A stretch of 17,420 bases of DNA from Actinomycetes bacterium (GTDB taxonomy: Bacteria > Actinomycetota > Actinomycetes > Actinomycetales > Cellulomonadaceae). Both the position numbers and the translations under genes were made by a program. Each line of letters begins with the position of its first letter. Positions within the stretch are counted from its first letter, which is position 1. Where the stretch lies: positions 1 through 17,420 of the forward strand of contig JAEZZV010000368.1 of NCBI GenBank assembly GCA_023418375.1, in the 5' to 3' direction. This document shows positions 8,235-15,109 of this stretch, in pieces. The notes below the pieces were generated by a model. That model ran no database searches and was not told where the DNA came from. It saw nothing but the letters and a program-made list of their open reading frames with translations.

Positions 8235-9058
8235 GCCAGCCCCTCCCGGTCGCGACGTCGGACGGGGCGTACCTCGTCGCCGTCGACGTCGACGGCACGC
8301 TCATGCGGTGGGACGGCACGATCTCCGACGGCGTGCTCGACGCGATCGCGGCCGTGCGTGACGCGGGCCACCACGTGGTGCTGGCGACGGGCCGGTCGGT
8401 GATCTCGGCGGGCCCGGTCGCGCGCCGGCTCGGGCTGACGCGCGGCCCGGCGGTGTGCTCGAACGGCGCGGTGACGGTGAGGCTCGACCCGGACCGCGCG
8501 GAGGGCTACGAGGTGGTCGAGACGATCACGTTCGACCCGGAGGCCGCGCTGCGCCTCATCCGGACCGAGCTGCCGGACGCCGCCTACGGCGTCGAGGAGG
8601 TCGGCCGCGGGTTCTTCGTGACCAAGCCGTTCCCGCCGGGGGAGATCGAGGGCCGGCACGTGCAGGTCGACTTCGAGGAGCTGTGCCGGCTGCCCGCGAC
8701 GCGCGTCGTCATCCGCAGCCCCGAGCACACCAAGGAGCAGTTCCACGCGATCGTCGCGCGGCTCGGCCTGCACGAGGTCTCGTACACGGTCGGCTGGGTC
8801 GCCTGGCTCGACCTCAACCCGAAAGGCGTCTCGAAGGCCACAGGGCTCGAGGCCGTGCGTCGGCACCTGGGCGTGGACCCGAGCCGCACGGTCGCCCTCG
8901 GCGACGGCCACAACGACCTGGAGATGCTCCGCTGGGCGGCGCGCGGCGTGGCCATGGGCGACGCCGACGCCGTCGTGCGCGAGGCCGCGGACGAGGTGAC
9001 GGGCGGCGTGCTGGAGGACGGTGCGGTCCCGGTGCTGCGCGGGCTGCTGCTGGGCTGA
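8231..9058 (+). CDS. Cof-type HAD-superfamily hydrolase
   Basis: A phosphatase of the Cof/YidA (HAD IIB) group, likely acting on a sugar phosphate, nucleotide or cofactor phosphate; substrate unknown. HAD motifs are in order in 275 aa: DVDGT with Asp19 as nucleophile and Asp21 as acid/base; ATGRS (52-56) with Thr53; a type IIB cap domain (about 85-190); K198 or K202 as the motif III lysine; and GDGHND (224-229) holding the Mg-binding Asp pair. The length is normal. The GTG start overlaps the serS stop (GTGA arrangement), so translation is probably coupled to serS. I see no biochemical reason for that pairing beyond genome compactness. Confidence 0.95.
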   Translation: MSQPLPVATSDGAYLVAVDVDGTLMRWDGTISDGVLDAIAAVRDAGHHVVLATGRSVISAGPVARRLGLTRGPAVCSNGAVTVRLDPDRAEGYEVVETITFDPEAALRLIRTELPDAAYGVEEVGRGFFVTKPFPPGEIEGRHVQVDFEELCRLPATRVVIRSPEHTKEQFHAIVARLGLHEVSYTVGWVAWLDLNPKGVSKATGLEAVRRHLGVDPSRTVALGDGHNDLEMLRWAARGVAMGDADAVVREAADEVTGGVLEDGAVPVLRGLLLG

Positions 9059-9082
9059 CCGGGCGTGCGCCAGGGGCGCGGG

Positions 9083-9112
9083 TGGACCCGCCCGGGTCGG
9101 CAGGGGCACAAT
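9083..9112 (+). promoter_or_regulatory. Putative promoter of the LacI-family gene (leaderless)
   Basis: TGGACC (9083-9088), 18 bp, then CACAAT (9107-9112), which ends 8 nt before the ATG at 9121. Each hexamer matches 4 of 6 consensus bases. There is no Shine-Dalgarno sequence at usable distance. Confidence 0.4.
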
Positions 9113-9120
9113 CGGCGGCC

Positions 9121-10143
9121 ATGGCCGCAGGCATCGAGGACGTCGCCCGGGTCGCGGGTGTGTCCACCGCGACGGTGTCGCGTGCGCTCCGTGGCCTGCC
9201 GAACGTCAACGCCGCGACGCGGGCCAGGGTCCGCGAGGTGGCGACGGAGCTCGGCTACGTGGCGTCGCCGTCGGCCGTGAGCCTCGCCTCGGGCCGCACG
9301 CGGACCATCGGGCTGATCAGCCCGCGCATCCGCCGCTGGTTCTTCGCGAACGTCATCGAGGGCGCCGAGCGGACCCTGCGGGCGCGCGGGTTCGACGTCC
9401 TGCTGTACACGTTCGACGCCGACCTGCCCAGCTCGCGGGCGAAGGTCGACCCGGAGGTGCTGCGTCGCCGGGTCGACGGGGTCCTCGTCGTGGGCCTGCC
9501 GCTCGCGCAGGAGGAGATGGACGCCCTGCGCGCGCTCGGTCAGCCGCTGGTGTGCATCGGCTGGGGCGGGTACGGGCAGGTCACCGTCCGGCTCGACGAC
9601 CGCGGCACGGCCGAGGCGGCGACGCGGCACCTGATCGAGCTCGGCCACAGGCGCATCGCGCACATCACCGGTGCGCCCGAGGACATCGCGCCCTGGTCGC
9701 CGCCCGTGGAGCGGGCCGGCGGCTACCGGGCGGCGATGGCCGACGCCGGGCTCCCGGTCGACCCGGCGCTCGAGGCCCACGGGAACTTCGACGTCGCGGG
9801 CGGCCGGGCGGCCACGCGGGAGCTCCTGGGGCGCGCGCCCGACGTCACCGCGATCTTCGCGGCGTCCGACGAGATGGCGATGGGGGCGATCCTCGCCCTG
9901 CGCGACGCGGGCCGTCGCGTGCCGCAGGACGTCTCGGTGATCGGCATCGACGGCCACGACCTCGGGGAGCTCGTGGGCCTGACGACGATGGCGCAGCCGG
10001 CCGACGAGCAGGGCGCAGCCGCGGCGCGCCTCGTGCTGGACATGATCGCGGGCACCGGCGCGCCGGCCGACCTCGTGTACCCGACGGTCCTCGTGGAGCG
10101 CGGCTCGACCGCCCCCGCGCCCGTGCGCCCGGCGGCCTCCTGA
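9121..10143 (+). CDS. LacI-family transcriptional regulator
   Basis: DNA-binding repressor, probably of the adjacent sugar transporter. The 340-aa protein has the family N-terminal helix-turn-helix (IEDVARVAGVSTATVSRAL, 5-23), then PNVNAATRARVREVATELGY and a hinge region (about 47-60). A periplasmic-binding-protein-like ligand domain follows from about 62 (TIGLISPRI), including GHRRIAHITG, FAASDEMAMGAILAL and DVSVIGIDGHD. The start was chosen at the ATG that gives the canonical N-terminus; the frame stays open upstream inside the HAD gene, but that region is a shadow. The regulator gene lies 276 bp before the binding-protein gene, and that gap contains LacI-type palindromes. The effector is probably an oligosaccharide or its breakdown product, inferred from the neighbouring transporter. 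Confidence 0.95.
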   Translation: MAAGIEDVARVAGVSTATVSRALRGLPNVNAATRARVREVATELGYVASPSAVSLASGRTRTIGLISPRIRRWFFANVIEGAERTLRARGFDVLLYTFDADLPSSRAKVDPEVLRRRVDGVLVVGLPLAQEEMDALRALGQPLVCIGWGGYGQVTVRLDDRGTAEAATRHLIELGHRRIAHITGAPEDIAPWSPPVERAGGYRAAMADAGLPVDPALEAHGNFDVAGGRAATRELLGRAPDVTAIFAASDEMAMGAILALRDAGRRVPQDVSVIGIDGHDLGELVGLTTMAQPADEQGAAAARLVLDMIAGTGAPADLVYPTVLVERGSTAPAPVRPAAS

Positions 10144-10153
10144 CGCCGGTCGG

Positions 10154-10168
10154 CTGCAACGTTTGCAG
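10154..10168. promoter_or_regulatory. Likely LacI-family operator (upstream)
   Basis: CTGCAA, 3 bp, TTGCAG: an inverted repeat just after the lacI-type stop. The half-site TGCAA is the same as in the operator at 10331-10344, so the two could be bridged by one tetramer or two dimers across about 175 bp. A further lone half-site TTGCAG lies at 10236-10241. Confidence 0.5.
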
Positions 10169-10256
10169 TGCGACGCGCCGCGTTCTGGGAGCGTACCCAC
10201 GTGACCGGTCAAGGACGGCGTGCCTGGTCAGGGCGTTGCAGCCGATGCGGGCACCT

Positions 10257-10297
10257 CGGTTCCGGCCTGTAACGGAATCGTGACCTGATCGGAACCG
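10257..10297. repeat. Three phased CGGAAYCG motifs in the transporter regulatory region
   Basis: CGGTTCCG at 10257-10264 (CGGAACCG on the other strand), CGGAATCG at 10273-10280 and CGGAACCG at 10290-10297. The starts are 16 and 17 bp apart. The outer two also form an 8-bp inverted repeat. They lie just upstream of the putative -35 at 10317, as an activator site might. No known regulator is assigned. Confidence 0.4.
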
Positions 10298-10316
10298 CCA
10301 AACCGCGTGAACGGCC

Positions 10317-10345
10317 TTGCCCGCGGAGGCTGCAAGCGCTTGCAT
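10317..10345 (+). promoter_or_regulatory. Tentative promoter of the sugar-transport operon
   Basis: TTGCCC (10317-10322), 17 bp, then TTGCAT (10340-10345). The second hexamer is a poor -10, but spacing is ideal and it overlaps the operator palindrome, as expected for steric repression. The transcript would have a leader of about 70 nt. Confidence 0.3.
10331..10344. promoter_or_regulatory. LacI-family operator (perfect 14-bp palindrome)
   Basis: TGCAAGCGCTTGCA is a perfect palindrome with the central CG typical of LacI/GalR and CcpA-type operators, and it fits TGNAANCGNTTNCA. It lies 75 bp before the binding-protein start and 187 bp after the adjacent LacI-family gene, which is the natural candidate to bind it. 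Confidence 0.75.
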
Positions 10346-10410
10346 GGGGGGTGCTTGCTCCGGACGGCGTTCCGCCGAGGCCGGACCGTGGGGGATCACC
10401 ACGACGATGT

Positions 10411-10415
10411 GGAGG
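10411..10415 (+). promoter_or_regulatory. Ribosome binding site of the sugar-binding lipoprotein
   Basis: GGAGG lies 4 nt before the ATG at 10420. It selects this start over upstream in-frame starts, and this start gives a proper lipoprotein signal peptide. Confidence 0.7.
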
Positions 10416-10419
10416 ACGA

Positions 10420-11811
10420 ATGCGAAGCAACACCAGACGGAACCGCGTGATCGCGGTCGTCGGCGGGCTGAGCCTGGCGCTCTCGCTGGCCGCCTGTATG
10501 CCCGAGGACGACGAAGAAGAGGCCACCGGCGGCGAGACGACCGAGGGCGGTGGCGACACCGAGGTCGCGGAGGGCTGCGAGGCCTACGCGCAGTACGGCG
10601 ACCTCTCCGGCACCCAGGTGACGGTCTACACGTCGATCGTGGAGCCCGAGTCGGTCGACCAGGAGGAGTCCTACCTCCCGTTCGAGGAGTGCACCGGTGC
10701 GGACATCGTGTACGAGGGCTCGCGCGAGTTCGAGGCGCAGCTGCTCGTCCGCATCCAGGCGGGCAACGCCCCCGACATCGCCTACATCCCGCAGCCGGGT
10801 CTGCTGAAGACGATCGTCGAGCTGGCCGACAGCCCGATCGTCCCGGCTCCGGACGAGACCGAGGCGAACGTCGACGAGTACTTCTCGACGTCGTGGAAGG
10901 ACTACGGCACCGTGGACGGCGAGTTCTACGCCGCCCCGCTCGGCGCGAACATGAAGTCGTTCGTGTGGTACTCGCCGCAGATGTTCGCGGACGCCGGCTA
11001 CGAGGTCCCGGAGACGTGGGACGACATGATCGCCCTGTCGGACCAGATCGTCGCCGACGGTGTCGCGAAGCCGTGGTGCGCCGGCATCGAGTCCGGTGAC
11101 GCGACCGGCTGGCCGGCCACCGACTGGATCGAGGACATCGTGCTCCGCTCCGCGGGCGCCGAGGTCTACGACCAGTGGTACACGCACGAGATCCCGTTCA
11201 ACGACCCGGCGATCGTCGAGGCGTTCGAGTACGCCGACGCGATCCTCCGCAACCCGGACTACGTGAACGCGGGCATCGGCGACGCCGCATCGATCGCGAC
11301 CACGCCGTGGACCGACGGTGGGTTCCCGATCCTCGACGGCCAGTGCTACCTGCACCGCGCCGCGAACTTCTACCAGAACCAGTGGCCCGAGGGCACGACG
11401 GTGGCCGAGGACGGCGACGTCTTCGCGTTCTACCTGCCGCCGATCGACGCGGACAACCGTCCGGTCCTCGGTGGTGGCGAGTTCGTCGCGGCCTTCGCCG
11501 ACCGTCCTGAGGTCGCCGCGTTCCAGACCTTCCTGTCCTCCCCGGAGTGGGCGAACGAGAAGGCCCTCGTGACGGAGAACGGCGGCTGGGTGTCGGCGAA
11601 CTCCGGCATGGACGTCAACAACCTGCAGACCGACTTCGACAAGCTCGCCGGCTCCGTGCTGGCGGACACCGAGACGGTCATCCGGTTCGACGCGTCCGAC
11701 CTGATGCCGGGCGAGGTCGGCGCCGGCACGTTCTGGACCGGCATGGTCGACTGGGTCACCGGCACGGACACGCAGACGGTCCTCGACCAGATCGAGGCCT
11801 CCTGGCCGTGA
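10420..11811 (+). CDS. ABC transporter sugar-binding lipoprotein (AglE-like)
   Basis: Extracellular solute-binding component of a carbohydrate importer, tethered by lipid to the outer face of the membrane. The 463-aa protein has a lipoprotein signal peptide: basic RSNTRRNR, a hydrophobic core, and lipobox L23-A24-A25-C26. An acidic Gly/Glu/Thr linker (28-50) follows, then a family 1 binding domain. Segments such as YEGSREFEAQ (98-107), AGNAPDIAYIPQPGLL (114-129) and the PLGANMKSFVWYSP region resemble alpha-glucoside-binding AglE proteins as I recall them; substrate assignment is therefore tentative. It lies downstream of LacI-type operators and is followed by a strong hairpin before the two permease genes. 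That arrangement fits higher expression of the binding protein than of the permeases. Confidence 0.93.
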   Translation: MRSNTRRNRVIAVVGGLSLALSLAACMPEDDEEEATGGETTEGGGDTEVAEGCEAYAQYGDLSGTQVTVYTSIVEPESVDQEESYLPFEECTGADIVYEGSREFEAQLLVRIQAGNAPDIAYIPQPGLLKTIVELADSPIVPAPDETEANVDEYFSTSWKDYGTVDGEFYAAPLGANMKSFVWYSPQMFADAGYEVPETWDDMIALSDQIVADGVAKPWCAGIESGDATGWPATDWIEDIVLRSAGAEVYDQWYTHEIPFNDPAIVEAFEYADAILRNPDYVNAGIGDAASIATTPWTDGGFPILDGQCYLHRAANFYQNQWPEGTTVAEDGDVFAFYLPPIDADNRPVLGGGEFVAAFADRPEVAAFQTFLSSPEWANEKALVTENGGWVSANSGMDVNNLQTDFDKLAGSVLADTETVIRFDASDLMPGEVGAGTFWTGMVDWVTGTDTQTVLDQIEASWP

Positions 11812-11845
11812 TCGTCGGCCGAGCCGATGAGTAGCTGAGCAGGAC

Positions 11846-11880
11846 AGCGGGGGCCCGCACACCGCGTGCGGGCCCCCGCT
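11846..11880 (+). terminator. Strong hairpin between binding-protein and permease genes
   Basis: AGCGGGGGCCCGCAC (11846-11860), loop ACCGC, then GTGCGGGCCCCCGCT (11866-11880): a perfect 15-bp stem. No T-tract follows. It can act as an actinobacterial-type terminator or attenuator, or protect the 3' end of the binding-protein mRNA. Confidence 0.75.
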
Positions 11881-11921
11881 GCACAGCCCGCCGGACGCGC
11901 GGGCGTCCGGGGCTGCCGTGC
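11881..11921 (+). terminator. Second hairpin, adjacent
   Basis: CCGGACGC (11891-11898), loop GCGG, then GCGTCCGG (11903-11910): a perfect 8-bp stem. Weaker outer pairings (GCAC with GTGC, AGCC with GGCT) extend it. It directly follows the 15-bp hairpin, so the two may work in tandem. Confidence 0.5.
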
Positions 11922-11948
11922 AGGGGCGGGTTGCCCGTAGGTTGTGGC

Positions 11949-11966
11949 TTGACACCGGCGGTGTCA
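11949..11966. promoter_or_regulatory. Palindrome overlapping a perfect -35 hexamer
   Basis: TTGACA (11949-11954) is a perfect -35 match. It overlaps TGACACCG-G-CGGTGTCA (11950-11966), an uninterrupted odd palindrome with 8-bp arms. No good -10 is seen 16-18 bp downstream, so promoter activity is uncertain. The sequence differs from the TGCAA-type operators, so a different protein would bind it. Confidence 0.4.
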
Positions 11967-11992
11967 CGGGGACGGCAACGGCGCCGCGTACT

Positions 11993-11997
11993 GGAGG
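11993..11997 (+). promoter_or_regulatory. Ribosome binding site of the first permease
   Basis: GGAGG lies 3 nt before the ATG at 12001 and 6 nt before an in-frame GTG at 12004. Spacing slightly favours the GTG, which would remove one residue. Confidence 0.6.
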
Positions 11998-12000
11998 TAG

Positions 12001-13041
12001 ATGGTGGACGGCATCTCGCGGTACTTCTCCTGGTTGTTCGGGGAGATCAGGGACTTCCTCGTCTACCGAGGCGACGACCCGGCACGCAAGCTGCTCCTGA
12101 TGGTCGTGGCCATCGCGCTCTTCGTGGGCGTGATGGGCCTGATCCTCTGGCTCGTCGACCGACCCAAGAAGGCGCGCACGTGGCTCGTCGCCAGCGCCTT
12201 CGTCGGGCCGGCGATCCTCGCCCTGATCTTCGGGCTGGTGTACCCCGCCCTGCTGACCATCAACGCGTCCTTCAAGGACAAGCGCGGGGAGCAGTACATC
12301 GCCCTCGACAACTACGCGACGGCGTTCACCGAACCGCAGTTCCAGGCGGTCCTGCGCAACACGGCGCTGTGGGTGCTGCTGGTGCCGCTGCTGTCCACGT
12401 TCATCGGGCTCGTGTACGCGGTCGTCGTCGACCGGACGAGGTTCGAGAAGCTCGCCAAGACGCTGGTCTTCATGCCGATGGCCATCTCGATGGTCGGTGC
12501 GGGCATCATCTGGGGCCTCGTGTACGACCCGCGGCCCGGTGAGGGCGGCGACGCCCGCGGCCTCATGAACGCCTTCCTCGGGCTGTTCGGGGTCGATGCG
12601 ATCGACACCCGCCTCGCGACACCACCGATCAACACGCTCTGGCTGATCGTCGTGATGATCTGGATCCAGACCGGCTTCGCGATGACGGTGCTGTCCGCCG
12701 CGATCAAGGCGATCCCCGACGACATCATCGAGGCCGCCAAGCTCGACGGCCTCACCGGCCTGGGCATGTTCCGCTACATCACGGTGCCGAGCATCCGGCC
12801 GGCCCTCGTCGTCGTGCTCACCACGATCGCGATGGGCACGTTGAAGGTCTTCGACATCGTGCGGACGATGACCGGCGGGCAGTTCGAGACGTCCGTCGTC
12901 GCGAACGAGTTCTACGACCAGAGCTTCCGGTACAACAACCAGGGCCTCGGCGCGGCGCTCGCCGTGCTCCTCTTCGTGATCGTCATCCCGATCATCATCT
13001 ACAACGTCCGCCAGATGCGACTGTCGGAGGCGATCCGATGA
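12001..13041 (+). CDS. Sugar ABC transporter permease, MalF/AglF-like
   Basis: Inner-membrane channel subunit of the importer. The 346-aa protein has a cytoplasmic N-terminal stretch, then membrane helices near 31-51, 63-85, 122-142, 150-174, 203-222, 253-272 and 306-325. The binding-protein-dependent permease (EAA) loop is EAAKLDGLTGLGMFRYITVP (234-253), with the conserved Gly240, where the ATPase docks. The segment FMPMAISMVGAGIIWGLVYD (157-176) resembles AglF of alpha-glucoside systems (recalled, not searched). It is followed by the second permease with a 4-bp overlap and preceded by a 189-bp gap with hairpins. No ATP-binding subunit is encoded nearby. The pair probably uses a shared MsmK/MalK-type ATPase from elsewhere. 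Confidence 0.93.
   Translation: MVDGISRYFSWLFGEIRDFLVYRGDDPARKLLLMVVAIALFVGVMGLILWLVDRPKKARTWLVASAFVGPAILALIFGLVYPALLTINASFKDKRGEQYIALDNYATAFTEPQFQAVLRNTALWVLLVPLLSTFIGLVYAVVVDRTRFEKLAKTLVFMPMAISMVGAGIIWGLVYDPRPGEGGDARGLMNAFLGLFGVDAIDTRLATPPINTLWLIVVMIWIQTGFAMTVLSAAIKAIPDDIIEAAKLDGLTGLGMFRYITVPSIRPALVVVLTTIAMGTLKVFDIVRTMTGGQFETSVVANEFYDQSFRYNNQGLGAALAVLLFVIVIPIIIYNVRQMRLSEAIR
13026..13030 (+). promoter_or_regulatory. Ribosome binding site of the second permease
   Basis: GGAGG lies 7 nt before the ATG at 13038, inside the end of the first permease gene. Confidence 0.7.
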
Positions 13042-13982
13042 CCACCACCCCCCTTCCCCCGCAGGGCGTCGTCAAGGCGGAGCCCGGTGAGATCACAGGC
13101 CCGCCGTCGGAGGGCAAGGTCCAGCGCCGCGCCCGCCTGGCCACGACGAAGCTGTCGTCCCCCTGGGCGTCGCTGACGGCGATCATCCTGGCGTTCCTGT
13201 GGACGATGCCGACGCTCGGCCTCCTCGTCACCTCGTTCCGCCCCGACTCCGAGATCCGCAGCAGCGGGTGGTGGAGCGTCCTGTGGAACCCGGAGCTCAC
13301 GCTCGACAACTACGACAACGCGCTCTTCGGCGGGTCCACGAACCTCATCACCTACTTCGTGAACTCGCTGGTCATCACGATCCCCGCGAGCCTCATCCCG
13401 ATCTCGATCGCGCTGCTCGCCGCCTACGGCTTCGCGTGGATCGACTTCAAGGGCCGCAACTTCCTGTTCATCGCCGTGTTCGCGCTCCAGGTCATCCCGC
13501 TGCAGATCGCGCTCATCCCGCTGCTGTCGCAGTACGTCGACTGGGACATCAACGGCTCGTTCTGGACGGTGTGGCTCTCGCACACGATCTTCGCGCTGCC
13601 GCTGGCGATCTTCCTGCTGCACAACTTCATGAAGGACATCCCGCCGTCGCTGGTCGAGGCGGCCCGCGTCGACGGCGCGGGGCACGTGAAGATCTTCTTC
13701 CAGGTGATGTTCCCGCTGCTGACGCCGGCGATCGCGTCGTTCGCGATCTTCCAGTTCCTGTGGGTGTGGAACGACCTGCTCGTCTCGCTGACCTTCACCG
13801 GCGCGACGCCCAACGTCGCGCCGCTGACGGTGCGCGTCGCGGAGATGGCGGGCACGCGGGGCGGCGACTGGGAGATCCTCACGGCCGGCGCCTTCATCTC
13901 GATGATCGTCCCCGTCACGGTGTTCCTGCTGCTGCAGCGGTACTTCGTCCGGGGCATGCTCGCCGGGGCCGTCAAGGGCTGA
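13038..13982 (+). CDS. Sugar ABC transporter permease, MalG/AglG-like
   Basis: Second channel subunit, pairing with the upstream permease. The 314-aa protein has a Pro-rich cytoplasmic N-terminus (1-42). Six membrane helices follow at about 45-66, 106-134, 142-162, 178-195, 220-240 and 280-300. The EAA loop is EAARVDGAGHVKIFFQVMFP (207-226), with the invariant G213. SFRP followed by GWW (66-79) is reminiscent of AglG-type permeases, again by recollection. The ATG overlaps the first permease's stop (ATGA), indicating translational coupling and equal amounts of the two subunits. It is the last gene of the operon; a hairpin follows 25 bp after the stop. Confidence 0.94.
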   Translation: MTTTPLPPQGVVKAEPGEITGPPSEGKVQRRARLATTKLSSPWASLTAIILAFLWTMPTLGLLVTSFRPDSEIRSSGWWSVLWNPELTLDNYDNALFGGSTNLITYFVNSLVITIPASLIPISIALLAAYGFAWIDFKGRNFLFIAVFALQVIPLQIALIPLLSQYVDWDINGSFWTVWLSHTIFALPLAIFLLHNFMKDIPPSLVEAARVDGAGHVKIFFQVMFPLLTPAIASFAIFQFLWVWNDLLVSLTFTGATPNVAPLTVRVAEMAGTRGGDWEILTAGAFISMIVPVTVFLLLQRYFVRGMLAGAVKG

Positions 13983-14007
13983 GCGAGCCGCACGGCGCCG
14001 CCGGACG

Positions 14008-14040
14008 CGGGGCTTCGGGGAGGTGGCCCCCGGAGCCCCG
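14008..14040 (+). terminator. Terminator hairpin of the sugar-transport operon
   Basis: CGGGGCTTCGGGG (14008-14020) pairs with CCCCGGAGCCCCG (14028-14040): 13 bp with one G-T wobble and a 7-nt loop. There is no T-tract, as is common in high-GC actinobacteria. It lies shortly after the last permease gene. Confidence 0.75.
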
Positions 14041-14152
14041 CGGGCGTGCCCGGCCCCCTGCGTCTCGGGCTCCGTCGCGAGAGCGGCGGTACCTGCCCGT
14101 GGAGGTCGGGGTGCGGGTGGTGGCGGGTGCGGGTGGGCCCGGGCGCACGCCC

Positions 14153-14158
14153 TAGCCT
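14153..14158 (+). promoter_or_regulatory. Putative -10 element of the EamA gene (leaderless)
   Basis: TAGCCT fits TANNNT and ends 6 nt before the GTG at 14165. No Shine-Dalgarno sequence is present at a usable distance, and no convincing -35 is visible. Confidence 0.4.
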
Positions 14159-14164
14159 TGGCCG

Positions 14165-15061
14165 GTGACCTCGCTGGGCCGGCTCGTCGGACGGACCCCC
14201 GCACCGGCGCTCTTCGTCGTCTCGGGCCTGGGGCAGTACGTCGGGGCGGCGCTCGCCGTCGGGCTCTTCGCGACCGTGTCCGCGGCGGGTGTGGCCTGGG
14301 CGCGGGTGGCGGTGGCCGCCGTCGTGCTGGTGGCCTGGCGCCGACCGTGGCGGATGGCGTGGACGCGGCGCGAGCTCGCTGCGGCGGTGGTGTTCGGCGT
14401 CGTGCTCGCGGCGATGAACGTCACCTTCTACATGGCGATCGAGCGGCTGCCGCTCGGGACGGCCGTCGCGATCGAGTTCGTCGGACCGGTGACCGTCGCG
14501 GTCCTGACGGGTGCGGGGCGCCGCGAGCGGATCGGGGCCGCGCTGGCCGCGGCCGGCGTCGTGCTGCTCGCCGGGGTGACCCTCGTCGAGGGCGCGGAGG
14601 CCGCCCTCGGGCTCGCGCTGATCGTGGCCGCGGGTGCGTGCTGGGGTGGCTACATCGTGCTCGGGCGGCGCGTCGCGATGGCCGGCGACGGCGTGACGCG
14701 GCTGTCCGTCGCGATGGCGGCGGGGGCCGTCGTGGGCGCTCCGGCGCTGGCCGCGCTCGGGGCGCCGGCCTTCGGGACCTGGCGGACGGCCCTGCTGGTC
14801 GTCGGGGTCGCCGTGCTCTCGTCGGTGATCCCGTACGCCGTGGAGCAGGTGGTGCTGCCGCGCGTGTCGGCGGCGGCGTTCGCCGTCCTGCTCGCGCTGC
14901 TACCGGCGTCGGCAACCGTCGTCGGCGCGGTGGCCCTGCAGCAGATGCCCGGGCCGGCCGACGCGGCGGGCCTGGTCCTCGTCTCCGTCGCGATCGCCCT
15001 CACGTCCCGCAGCGGGCCGAAGCCGGCGGACGAGCCACCGGGTGCCACCGACGGCGCCTGA
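14165..15061 (+). CDS. EamA/DMT-family transporter, RhtA-like
   Basis: Inner-membrane exporter of the drug/metabolite transporter superfamily. The 298-aa protein has about ten hydrophobic segments in two EamA repeats (about 15-140 and 148-280). AIERLPLGTAVAIEFVGPVT (91-110) matches the region conserved in the threonine/homoserine exporter RhtA group, so amino-acid or small-metabolite efflux is the best guess. The Gly/Pro-rich hydrophilic tail is short. The GTG start has no Shine-Dalgarno but has a -10-like hexamer just upstream. It is a single-gene unit, with the sugar operon terminator before it and a convergent bpa gene 48 bp after it. Confidence 0.92.
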   Translation: MTSLGRLVGRTPAPALFVVSGLGQYVGAALAVGLFATVSAAGVAWARVAVAAVVLVAWRRPWRMAWTRRELAAAVVFGVVLAAMNVTFYMAIERLPLGTAVAIEFVGPVTVAVLTGAGRRERIGAALAAAGVVLLAGVTLVEGAEAALGLALIVAAGACWGGYIVLGRRVAMAGDGVTRLSVAMAAGAVVGAPALAALGAPAFGTWRTALLVVGVAVLSSVIPYAVEQVVLPRVSAAAFAVLLALLPASATVVGAVALQQMPGPADAAGLVLVSVAIALTSRSGPKPADEPPGATDGA

Positions 15062-15109
15062 GGCCGCCTGGGGCCCGCCAACGCCCTGGAGATCCTTCTG
15101 GAGGCGCTG

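Noticed and set aside
8455..9120. Upstream extension of the LacI-type frame through the HAD gene
   Set aside because: The standard LacI helix-turn-helix starts right after the ATG at 9121, and the extension is out of frame within the HAD coding region.
10198..10211. CACGTG and TGACCGGTCA palindromes upstream of the sugar operon
   Set aside because: Short palindromes of this kind are expected by chance at this GC content, and no second copy or spacing rule supports them.
10396..11967. 523-codon minus-strand frame over the sugar-binding protein gene
   Set aside because: Arg/Val/Asp/Gly-rich antisense shadow with no domain motif; the plus strand has a lipobox and binding-protein sequence.
12999..14204. 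401-codon minus-strand frame over the second permease
   Set aside because: Extreme Arg/Asp/Glu composition without domain; antisense shadow of a coupled permease gene.
15062..15109. Possible bidirectional terminator between the EamA gene and bpa
   Set aside because: Only a short direct repeat (CTGGAG twice) is visible; no stable inverted repeat.
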